Shown one piece after another: positions 9,009 to 15,673 of a stretch of DNA of 64,000 nt. This DNA comes from Acidicapsa dinghuensis. Lineage in GTDB: Bacteria; Acidobacteriota; Terriglobia; Terriglobales; Acidobacteriaceae. Numbering within the stretch: position 1 is the stretch's first letter; the number at the start of each line of letters is the position of its first letter. Under the pieces are notes generated by a model. The model had not been told where the DNA came from and ran no database searches. It saw only the letters and a program-made list of their open reading frames with translations. A program made the translations under genes and the position numbers. The stretch spans positions 1,040,768-1,104,767 of the forward strand of contig NZ_JAGSYH010000002.1 of the NCBI RefSeq assembly GCF_025685685.1. Reading direction: 5' to 3'.

Positions 9009-9434
9009 TCAGGCTTTGCTTTGCGTCTTCAGGAATAGCTCTACACGATTCGTCGTCCACACGGCGATACCGCTTCCGAAAAAATCCATATCCTCGGTCC
9101 AGATAGGACAGTTGAGAGCAAGTGCGGAAGCGAGAATCGGCCAGTCGTCTTCATCGCGGCGCCGTAGCCTTAGTCGAGCATCGCCTTCAAATGGTTTATA
9201 CGCATCCACATCAATTTTTCGTACGAATGCTTCGAGGTAAGCAATGGAACTCGCACCATCGGTACCCGAAATCCCTTTCTTGTTCAGAAGAACCGGCAGA
9301 TATTCGGCAGCTTCTTCGAAAGCCAGATCTGGCGCATAGAAGCGCACACCGGCAGCACTATAGTCCTCAAGTATCTGCCGAACGCGCCTGCCCAGAATCG
9401 CCCGGATGAGAATATTGGCATCCAGAACGATCAT
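9009..9434 (-). CDS. PIN-domain toxin (probable RNase)
   Basis: A 141-residue PIN-domain protein. The acidic metal-binding residues expected of the fold are present: Asp5 (VLDANILI), Glu40/41, Asp97 (RDEDDWP) and Asp115/117 (TEDMDFF). PIN toxins cleave RNA with Mg or Mn. The start ATG overlaps the stop of the upstream antitoxin gene by four bases (ATGA), the usual translational coupling in toxin-antitoxin operons. Target RNA is unknown. It belongs to the 'predicted nucleic acid-binding, PIN' type rather than to a well-characterised VapC subgroup. Confidence 0.8.
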   Translation of the reverse strand: MIVLDANILIRAILGRRVRQILEDYSAAGVRFYAPDLAFEEAAEYLPVLLNKKGISGTDGASSIAYLEAFVRKIDVDAYKPFEGDARLRLRRRDEDDWPILASALALNCPIWTEDMDFFGSGIAVWTTNRVELFLKTQSKA

Positions 9435-9700
9435 TTCGCCGTGGGGGTCTTTCGCAGCCTGCGCCAGCGCTTGAAATCTGCGATGACCTCTTCTTCATCC
9501 TCGCCGGAAAGCGCCCGCGCAATCCGGTCGGCCGCGGCCTTCAGCTCATTAAGATCAGCCGTCTTCGCACCCTTATGCGGGGTCGGCACGTACACTCCCA
9601 AAGTCTCGCCACGCCGCGTTACCGCGACCGGCGTTTCCGACTCCAGATACCGCGCCATTTGCTCCCGAAACTCCCTCACGCCAACCTTGATTGCAGGCAT
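9431..9700 (-). CDS. Phd/YefM-type antitoxin
   Basis: An 89-residue antitoxin starting MPAIKVGVREFREQMARYLE, with the DNA-binding Phd/YefM core AVTRRGETLGVYVPT. The C-terminal half is acidic and then basic (SGEDEEEVIADFKRWRRLRK) and should wrap the toxin. The ATG at 9700 follows AGGAGA; the in-frame start at 9733 lies inside the operator and is less likely. The gene overlaps the PIN toxin by four bases. Autoregulation through the palindrome at 9715-9733 is expected. Confidence 0.85.
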   Translation of the reverse strand: MPAIKVGVREFREQMARYLESETPVAVTRRGETLGVYVPTPHKGAKTADLNELKAAADRIARALSGEDEEEVIADFKRWRRLRKTPTAK

Positions 9701-9714
9701 TGAAATCTCCTGTG

Positions 9715-9733
9715 CGTACACATAAGTGTACAC
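9715..9733 (-). promoter_or_regulatory. TGTACA-type operator of the Phd/PIN operon
   Basis: GTACAC (9716-9721) and GTGTAC (9726-9731) form a perfect inverted repeat around ATAA. GTGTACAC at 9726-9733 contains the TGTACA core known from YefM-YoeB operators; the other arm has a CGTACA variant. It lies directly upstream of the antitoxin's ribosome binding site, as expected for autorepression by antitoxin and toxin-antitoxin complex. Confidence 0.65.
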
Positions 9734-9764
9734 CTGTCAGGATTTCTAAGATATTCTTAATGCG

Positions 9765-10904
9765 CTACACCCGCTCAATCACAGCCTTATTCAAATTTCG
9801 CGGATGATCCACATCCACACCATGCTCCAGCGCCATGTAGTACGAGAACATCTGCAGCGGCACCACCTCTGAAATCGGCAGCAGATGCTCCGGCGCAGGG
9901 TCCACATACACGCAATCTGAAACCAGCCCCGGCACCACTTCATCTCCACGATTCGCCAGCGCAATCACCCGCGCTCCCTGTGCCTTCATATCCGCCAGCA
10001 ACTGCAGCGTCTTCTCATACCGCAGCACTGAGCCCTCCAGCGCATGATCCACCGTCGCAATCACCACCAGCGGCACACTCTCGCTCACCAGCGCATTCGG
10101 CCCATGCTTCAGCTCGCCCGTCGGATACCCCTCCGCGTGAATGTACGAGGACTCCTTCAGCTTCAGCGCACCCTCGCGCGCCATCGCGTAGTGAATCCCG
10201 CGCCCCAGATACAGGAACGTCTTCGCCTCGCGATACTTCACCGCCAGCCCCTGCATCTGCTCGGCCCATCCGTCCAGTTGCGCCTCGATCGCGTCCGGCA
10301 CCGCCCACAGCTCGCGCAGCCGCTGCGCTAATCCGCCCTCAGCCACGTTCATCCGGTTCAGCGCCACCGACTCATACAGCCCCAACACTGCCAGCACCGT
10401 AAGCTGGCAGGTAAAACTCTTCGTCGCCGGAATAGCCTTTTCCCGCCCCGCAGCCAGCGGCATCGAGACGTCTGCCTCCCGCGCCATCGTCGATTCCTCG
10501 ACATTTGTAATCGCCAGCGTCTTGTGCCCGCGTTCCCGTGCCTCGCGCAGCGCCGCCAGCGTATCCGTCGTCTCGCCCGACTGCGATAGCACAATCACGC
10601 TCGGGCTGCGCAGATCCTTGCCGCCCCGCAGACTGTATTCACTGGCATACTCCACATCCACCGCCAGCCCGCACTCGTCTTCCAGCAGAATCTCGCCAAA
10701 CAACCCGCTATGCCGGCTCGATCCGCTCGCCGTAATCAACACCTCGCCATGCGGATTGCCCCACGCAGCCAGCGGCGGAAAATACTCCGCATTCAGCTCA
10801 TACCCGTCCGCCGTTTCGCTTGAGTACAGCGCCAGCGTCCGCCGGATGGCCTCCGGCTGCTCAAAAATCTCCCGCAGCATCGCATGCTGAAACTCGCGTT
10901 CCAA
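9765..10904 (-). CDS. SIS-domain sugar-phosphate isomerase/deaminase, GlmS C-terminal type
   Basis: The 379-residue product carries two SIS domains and corresponds to the isomerase half of GlmS; the N-terminal glutaminase domain is absent. Shared motifs include ITASGSSRHSG, VLSQSGETTDTLAALREA, GALKLKESSYIHAEGYPTGE with LKHGP, and the C-terminal DVDHPRNLNKAV. Stand-alone proteins of this type act as glucosamine-6-phosphate deaminases or related aldose/ketose isomerases in amino-sugar breakdown. The start is probably TTG at 10904 with GGTGAG upstream; ATG at 10880 is an alternative. It is divergent from a DeoR regulator, its likely controller. With the GH20 and MFS genes it would feed GlcNAc into glycolysis. 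Confidence 0.8.
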   Translation of the reverse strand: MEREFQHAMLREIFEQPEAIRRTLALYSSETADGYELNAEYFPPLAAWGNPHGEVLITASGSSRHSGLFGEILLEDECGLAVDVEYASEYSLRGGKDLRSPSVIVLSQSGETTDTLAALREARERGHKTLAITNVEESTMAREADVSMPLAAGREKAIPATKSFTCQLTVLAVLGLYESVALNRMNVAEGGLAQRLRELWAVPDAIEAQLDGWAEQMQGLAVKYREAKTFLYLGRGIHYAMAREGALKLKESSYIHAEGYPTGELKHGPNALVSESVPLVVIATVDHALEGSVLRYEKTLQLLADMKAQGARVIALANRGDEVVPGLVSDCVYVDPAPEHLLPISEVVPLQMFSYYMALEHGVDVDHPRNLNKAVIERV

Positions 10905-10943
10905 ATCTCACCCCCGGTCCATCTTTTACGATTTCGGGCCCAA

Positions 10944-10994
10944 ATTGATAAATTTTTCGTTGCATTGATCATTTTAGAGGTATTCAATCAAAAC
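10944..10994. promoter_or_regulatory. repeated ATTGAT sites between SIS gene and deoR-type gene
   Basis: ATTGATAAATTTT (10944) and ATTGATCATTTT (10964) are direct repeats exactly 20 bases apart, about two helical turns. TTCAATCAAAA (10984-10994) is a similar element in inverted orientation. The A/T-rich block lies between the two divergent starts. It fits an operator array for the neighbouring DeoR-family regulator, though no binding motif is known for it. Confidence 0.4.
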
Positions 10995-11042
10995 ATGCTT
11001 CGATTTTCTACCGTTTCCTCTATACCCATTGGGATAGAGTGA

Positions 11043-11858
11043 ATGGAATCCCATTTGCAGGAACTTTGTACGTCTATGTCCACGCTAAACTCCCGCTCGG
11101 AGCAGATCATGAAATTCCTGCTCCGCTCCGGCACCGCCAGCATAGAAGAGATCCTCGCTGAAGTTGGCTCCTCGGCTCCTTCCATCCGCCGCGACCTTAC
11201 CCAGCTTGAGGGCCGCGGCCTCATCCGCCGCACCCACGGCGGCGCCACGCTTGTCGAACCGCTTCTCTACGAGCCCTTCCGTTACGACCGCTCCTTTCAG
11301 GCTCGCGAAGAGCGCTTCGCCAGTGAAAAGCGCCGCATAGGTCTTGCCGCCGCTGAGCTCGTTCTGGCCAACGAAACCATCGGCCTCACCGCCGGAACCA
11401 CCACCACCCACATCGGCCGCAGCCTGCGCCATCGCGAGCACATCCAGGTCGTCACCAACGCCATCAACATCGGCATGGAGCTCTGCAACCAGCCCGGCAT
11501 CCGCACCTTCCTCACCGGCGGAGCTGTCCCGTGGGCCTGGTCCTTCTCTCTCACCGGTAACGCGGCACTCAACTATCTCAACGACGTCTATCTCGACAAG
11601 GTCTTCTTCAGCGTCACCGGCCTCGATCCCGCGCGCGGCTGCACCACCCTCGAAGCCGACGAAGCACTCGTCTTCCGTAAGATGCTCAAGCAGTCCAAAC
11701 GTGTCATCTTAGTTGCCGATTCAAGCAAGCTGGGCCGCGTCAGCCCCGCCTTCATCTGCACCCTCAACGAGATTCACCACATCATCACCGACACCAGTGC
11801 CACCGACGCCCAGCTCATTCCCTACCGCGACCTCGGCATCGAAGTCACCCGCGTCTAA
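11043..11858 (+). CDS. DeoR/GlpR-family transcriptional regulator
   Basis: A 271-residue DeoR-type repressor. The N-terminal helix-turn-helix is ASIEEILAEVGSSAPSIRRD followed by LEGRGLIRRTHGGATLV. The C-terminal sugar-phosphate sensor domain contains IGLTAGTTTTHIGRSL, VVTNAINIGMEL, FFSVTGLDPARGCTT and VADSSKLGR. Such proteins are usually relieved by a phosphorylated sugar. Its divergent neighbour is a GlmS-like SIS protein, so an amino-sugar phosphate is a plausible inducer. I kept the ATG at 11043; an internal ATG at 11076 is possible. After the stop an inverted repeat AGATCTGT/ACAGATCT (11862-11899) lacks a T-run. Confidence 0.9.
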   Translation: MESHLQELCTSMSTLNSRSEQIMKFLLRSGTASIEEILAEVGSSAPSIRRDLTQLEGRGLIRRTHGGATLVEPLLYEPFRYDRSFQAREERFASEKRRIGLAAAELVLANETIGLTAGTTTTHIGRSLRHREHIQVVTNAINIGMELCNQPGIRTFLTGGAVPWAWSFSLTGNAALNYLNDVYLDKVFFSVTGLDPARGCTTLEADEALVFRKMLKQSKRVILVADSSKLGRVSPAFICTLNEIHHIITDTSATDAQLIPYRDLGIEVTRV

Positions 11859-11926
11859 CGAGATCTGTCTTTGAGCAAATCCGGCAAGGAACAGATCTTG
11901 TCTAGGGAAGCTCTGATTAAGTTCGC

Positions 11927-12012
11927 GTTTTGAAAGGGCACGGCTTTAGCTGTGCCACAAATACCGCAAGTTCAGCAGGGCTTTAGCCCCTGAGGGATGC
12001 GGTATCTTCACA
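11927..12012. repeat. dispersed intergenic repeat, family A copy 2
   Basis: Contains CGTTTTGAAAGGGCACGG, then GGGCTTTAGCCCCTGAGGGATG. It is shorter than copy 1 at its right end. It occupies the 304-base gap between the DeoR gene and the trehalase gene. The rest of the gap holds the 11862-11899 inverted repeat and an unremarkable trehalase leader. GGGCTTTAGCCC is self-complementary. Confidence 0.75.
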
Positions 12013-12162
12013 GAACAACGTAATCAAAGCCTCCCTAAACCATTCGGAATCCGCCGGATTATCATCCTCAATGTGGTGACGGATCGCAAGCTTTGTGTGA
12101 AAAGGCACGAACGATTGTTCTGAATTCTCCCCAAGCCTCGATGCTTTAGACTCGTTGGCACT

Positions 12163-13848
12163 ATGAGAATCATGACGCAAGGCCCGCTGCGCGTACTCCT
12201 ACGCGTAGCTGCCTCGTGCACATTGACGCTGTTGCCATTGGGGAGCATCGCGCAGCAGCCATCGGCCTCGACCACAACCGCCGCAACTCCCGATCCTGCG
12301 ACAACCCTCGATTACATTCACAAGACATGGGATGTGCTGACACGCTCGATGACCGACTGCCACTCACTTGTCGATGTGAAGGTGACCACGCATCCGGTAC
12401 TGTATCTGCCCGCAGGCATGACCGCCCCGGCAGAGATAAAAGCCCTGACGGAGAAATGCGGCGTGCGCATTGCATCGTTGCCACGCGCAATCGAGAAGAT
12501 CGGCGACCTCATGCCGGAAGACGCAGGCGCGCCAGGACTCCTGTATCTGCCCAAACCCTATGTGGTGCCCGGCGGCCGATTCAACGAGATGTATGGATGG
12601 GACAGCTACTTCATTGTGCTTGGGCTGATCGCCGATCATCACGAAGCGTTGGCCAGGGACATGGTGGAGAACTTCTTCTTCGAGATCGATCATTACGGCG
12701 GCGTGCTCAACGCCAACCGCACCTACTATCTCACCCGGTCGCAGCCACCGTTTCTTACCTCAATGATCCGCTCGGTATACGAAGACCCAGCCAGCTTTGC
12801 AAATCGCGCGGAGGCGGACGCATGGCTTGCACACGCCTATGCCATGGCGTCAAAGGACTACCAGACCTGGATGCGCCCCGAGCACCACGCCGGAACCACA
12901 GGACTGGCGCGGTACTACGACTACGGCGAGGGGCCGGTGCCGGAGATGGAAGACGACTCGACCTACTATGCCGATGTAATTCGCTGGCTGGTCGCTCATC
13001 CAAAGGAGAATCCTGGCTTCCTGCTCAAAGGTTCTGACAGTCCCGACGAGGCAGAAGCGGCGCGGCTAAAGAAGACAAGCTGCGATGTGACGAAATCAAA
13101 AGTGTGCCTGCGCGCCTATGCGGATGGCTACCGGCTGACGCGTGATTTCTACAAAGGCGACCGCGCTATGCGCGAGTCGGGCTTCGACCCCAGCTTTCGC
13201 TTCGAGGCGTTTTCAGGCGCGACGCATCACTATGCACCGGTGTGCCTCAACAGCCTGCTCTTCCGCTATGAGCGCGACATGGCGCACTTCGCGCATCTGC
13301 TCGGCAAGGCCAACGACGCACATCAGTGGGAGATGCGGGCCAAGCGGCGCGACATCGATATGCACCGTTTTCTATGGCAGCCCAAAGCAGGCGCCTTTGG
13401 TGACTTCGACTTCACGCGCGGACGCGCTTCGAGCTACGTGTACATCTCTTCGCTGTATCCGCTGTGGGCAGGCGTAGCGACACGCGAGGAGGCCGGGAAA
13501 ATGGAGTCCACGCTTGGCCTGATCGAGCGCAAGGGTGGCCTGATGATGAGTGCGACCAACACCGGCCTCCAATGGGACGATCCCTACGGCTGGGCGCCGA
13601 CGAACTGGATTGCTGTTTCAGGACTGGACACCTACCAGTTCCACGACGATGCCAAGCGGATCTCGACAGAATTCACCGCAACCGTGGATCGCGGGCTGGC
13701 CACGGATGGCACGATTCGCGAGAAGTACAACATGGAGGGCGCAGGCGAGAAGGTGCAGGTTGCCATCGGCTACAAGTCGAACGAAGTAGGCTTCGGCTGG
13801 ACCAACTCCGTTTATCTGAAGATGAAAGAACTCATCGGAGGAAATTGA
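12163..13848 (+). CDS. treA: GH37 trehalase, exported
   Basis: A 561-residue alpha,alpha-trehalase of family GH37, which hydrolyses trehalose to two glucoses. Both trehalase signatures are present: PGGRFNEMYGWDSY beginning at residue 136 and QWDDPYGWAPTNW beginning at residue 470. The N-terminus (LLRVAASCTLTLLPLGSIAQQ) is a signal peptide, pointing to a periplasmic TreA-like enzyme. The (alpha/alpha)6 barrel region appears complete. The ATG at 12163 lacks an obvious ribosome binding site; ATG 12172 is an alternative. The gene lies alone between a repeat and a toxin-antitoxin pair. The symbol reflects enzyme type, not proven orthology. Confidence 0.9.
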   Translation: MRIMTQGPLRVLLRVAASCTLTLLPLGSIAQQPSASTTTAATPDPATTLDYIHKTWDVLTRSMTDCHSLVDVKVTTHPVLYLPAGMTAPAEIKALTEKCGVRIASLPRAIEKIGDLMPEDAGAPGLLYLPKPYVVPGGRFNEMYGWDSYFIVLGLIADHHEALARDMVENFFFEIDHYGGVLNANRTYYLTRSQPPFLTSMIRSVYEDPASFANRAEADAWLAHAYAMASKDYQTWMRPEHHAGTTGLARYYDYGEGPVPEMEDDSTYYADVIRWLVAHPKENPGFLLKGSDSPDEAEAARLKKTSCDVTKSKVCLRAYADGYRLTRDFYKGDRAMRESGFDPSFRFEAFSGATHHYAPVCLNSLLFRYERDMAHFAHLLGKANDAHQWEMRAKRRDIDMHRFLWQPKAGAFGDFDFTRGRASSYVYISSLYPLWAGVATREEAGKMESTLGLIERKGGLMMSATNTGLQWDDPYGWAPTNWIAVSGLDTYQFHDDAKRISTEFTATVDRGLATDGTIREKYNMEGAGEKVQVAIGYKSNEVGFGWTNSVYLKMKELIGGN

Positions 13849-13875
13849 GCTAAAATTAGCTAGATTGGCTAGATT
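13849..13875 (+). promoter_or_regulatory. short repeats upstream of second Phd/PIN operon
   Basis: GCTAAAATTAGC (13849-13860) is a perfect palindrome. GCTAGATT occurs twice, at 13859 and 13868, nine bases apart. They fill the short gap between the trehalase stop and the antitoxin ribosome binding site. This position and symmetry suggest an antitoxin operator, inferred from location only. Confidence 0.45.
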
Positions 13876-13888
13876 ATGGAGAGTGAAG

Positions 13889-14146
13889 ATGGAATGGCAA
13901 CTTGCCGACGCCAAGAATCGATTCAGTGAGCTCGTTTCGCGGGCGCTCAGCGAGGGACCGCAGCGCGTCAAGCGGCGAAACGATGCTGTTGTGGTATTGG
14001 CTGACGCCGAGTATGAGCGGTTGACTGGCAACAGACCCGGATTCAAGCATTTCCTGCTGCACGGGCCTGACCTTTCCGGCCTGGATCTCTCCAGAGACCG
14101 CAGCCCGATGCGCGACGTGAACATGGAAGGCGACAAAGGCGAATGA
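13889..14146 (+). CDS. Phd/YefM-type antitoxin
   Basis: An 85-residue antitoxin that begins MEWQLADAKNRFSELVSRAL, the typical Phd N-terminal helix-turn, followed by QRVKRRNDAVVVLADAEYERL. The C-terminal tail (LHGPDLSGLDLSRDRSPMRD) resembles toxin-binding tails of Phd antitoxins paired with VapC/FitB-like PIN proteins. GGAGAG precedes the ATG at 13889, so the upstream in-frame TTG was rejected. It overlaps the toxin gene by four bases. Confidence 0.85.
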   Translation: MEWQLADAKNRFSELVSRALSEGPQRVKRRNDAVVVLADAEYERLTGNRPGFKHFLLHGPDLSGLDLSRDRSPMRDVNMEGDKGE

Positions 14147-14562
14147 GGGCACTCCTGGATACCTGCGTCCTCTCTGAGCTAAATCGAAAAGGCGGCAGTT
14201 CCCAGGTGCGGACGGCCGTGGACGCTCTCGAAGACGAGGATCTCTATATCAGCGCGATCACCGTTGGAGAGCTTACGAAGGGCGTGCTTCGGTTGCCGCC
14301 AGGGAAGCGCCGATCGGAGCTTACTACATGGCTGCTTGCCCTCAGACAGCACTATTCGGGCCGGATTCTCGCTGTGGACGAAGACACTGCAGAGTTGTGG
14401 GGAGAAATTGCCGCGCATGCCGAGGCGCGAGGAAAAATCATTCCCGCACTGGATGGGCTGATCGCCGCTACGGCCATGCAACACGGGCTGCATATCCTCA
14501 CTCGCAATACGGACGACTTTCTTGCCACGGGCGCAATGCTCTCCAATCCCTGGGAGTCGTGA
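14143..14562 (+). CDS. VapC/FitB-like PIN-domain toxin
   Basis: A 139-residue PIN ribonuclease. Expected metal ligands are visible: Asp6 (LLDTCVLSEL), Glu43 (ITVGELTKG), Asp104 (IPALDGLIAATA) and Asp124/125 (TRNTDDF). The sequence order matches VapC/FitB toxins, which act on tRNA or rRNA. Its ATG overlaps the antitoxin stop (ATGA). It is a different lineage from the PIN toxin at 9009-9434, so the window holds two separate modules about 5 kb apart. Confidence 0.9.
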   Translation: MRALLDTCVLSELNRKGGSSQVRTAVDALEDEDLYISAITVGELTKGVLRLPPGKRRSELTTWLLALRQHYSGRILAVDEDTAELWGEIAAHAEARGKIIPALDGLIAATAMQHGLHILTRNTDDFLATGAMLSNPWES

Positions 14563-14655
14563 GCAGAGACTCATGCTCCGCGGCAGCGCCGAGCAAAACA
14601 GCATAGGTCAGTGGCAGTTTGCATCCTAATTCTTCGAGAGTTAGGAGGAACCGCC

Positions 14656-15366
14656 ATGACTGTCGGCATCACCTGGCAGCAGATTGCTCTGCGTCTCATC
14701 CTCGCAAGTCTGGCCGGTCTGGTCATCGGTTACAACCGCGACGAGCATGGCCGTCCCGCAGGCATGCGCACCGTGATGCTGGTAACGCTGACGGCCACAC
14801 TAGCGATGTTGCAGGTGAATCTGCTGCTGCCGCTGCGCGGCAAGGTATACGACTCCTTCAACGTGATGGATCTGATGCGTCTGCCGCTTGGCATTCTAAG
14901 TGGCATCGGATTCATCGGCGCGGGCGCCATCATCAAGCGCAAAAACGATGCTGTCGGAGTAACGACGGCGGCCACGCTCTGGTACTCGACGATGCTTGGT
15001 CTGCTGTTTGGAGGCGGTCAACTCTGGCTCGGCTCCGCCGCAACCATCCTCGCTTTGATTGTGCTTGGCGTCATGCGGCATGTAGAGGACTTCGTGCCTC
15101 GCGCGCATCGCGGCACACTGACTTTGCGCTTTGCAGATGATTATTTCCAGGGACAGGAATTGGAACGGGAAATACTGAAGCTGATCCAGGCCTTGCACTG
15201 CGACATTCACGGCGTCTCGGTACGCTATGAGCCAGCCAAACGGCTCGATATGCTGCGGTGCGAGCTTAAATGGAAGGCCAAGGGCCGCCAGGCGGCGGGC
15301 ATGCCGCACGCGCTCGAACAACTGCGAAGCATGACCGGGGTGCGCGAGTTCTTGTGGAAAGAATAG
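14656..15366 (+). CDS. MgtC/SapB-family membrane protein
   Basis: A 236-residue protein with four to five N-terminal membrane helices and the MgtC/SapB signature: LILASLAGLVIGYNRDEHG, AGMRTVMLVTLTATLAML, LSGIGFIGAGAIIKR and VTTAATLWYS. The C-terminal third (LTLRFADDYFQGQELEREIL onward) resembles the ACT-like cytoplasmic domain found in this family. Members are linked to Mg homeostasis, membrane potential or acid stress, but the exact role varies. The ATG at 14656 has a near-perfect ribosome binding site, TTAGGAGG. It is transcribed alone. Confidence 0.9.
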   Translation: MTVGITWQQIALRLILASLAGLVIGYNRDEHGRPAGMRTVMLVTLTATLAMLQVNLLLPLRGKVYDSFNVMDLMRLPLGILSGIGFIGAGAIIKRKNDAVGVTTAATLWYSTMLGLLFGGGQLWLGSAATILALIVLGVMRHVEDFVPRAHRGTLTLRFADDYFQGQELEREILKLIQALHCDIHGVSVRYEPAKRLDMLRCELKWKAKGRQAAGMPHALEQLRSMTGVREFLWKE

Positions 15367-15673
15367 CTGCGTGTATCTGCCGATGTAGAGTAAGTTTTTT
15401 TTGCTAAAACAATTTACTGAAACGCCTAACTCGCGCGTTTTTCCCGCGTAAAGACGCTATTAATTTCATTGAAAAAATACGAATCAAGTTATGCCTCGCC
15501 CGCATCTGGCCTCGCTGCTGAATTAGTTTGCGATCACACCAACTCTATATCGCAAGTTACCTTGACAATGGTTTTCCGGGGTCAATACCTTTCGATTGCT
15601 CGCTTATTGAGCGAAAAAGTAAACGTTAACAAAATTACCGGCAACCCACCGCAAGCCAAGGAGACCCCGCCCT
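15367..15673 (+). promoter_or_regulatory. leader of the alpha-galactosidase gene with a LacI-like site
   Basis: No gene is seen in this 307-base gap. GTAAACGTTAAC at 15619-15630 is a near-palindrome centred on AACGTT and resembles operators of LacI/CcpA-type regulators. It lies about 45 bases before the alpha-galactosidase start, where a carbohydrate repressor could act. A T-run (15393-15400) follows the MgtC gene without a clear hairpin. Confidence 0.35.
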
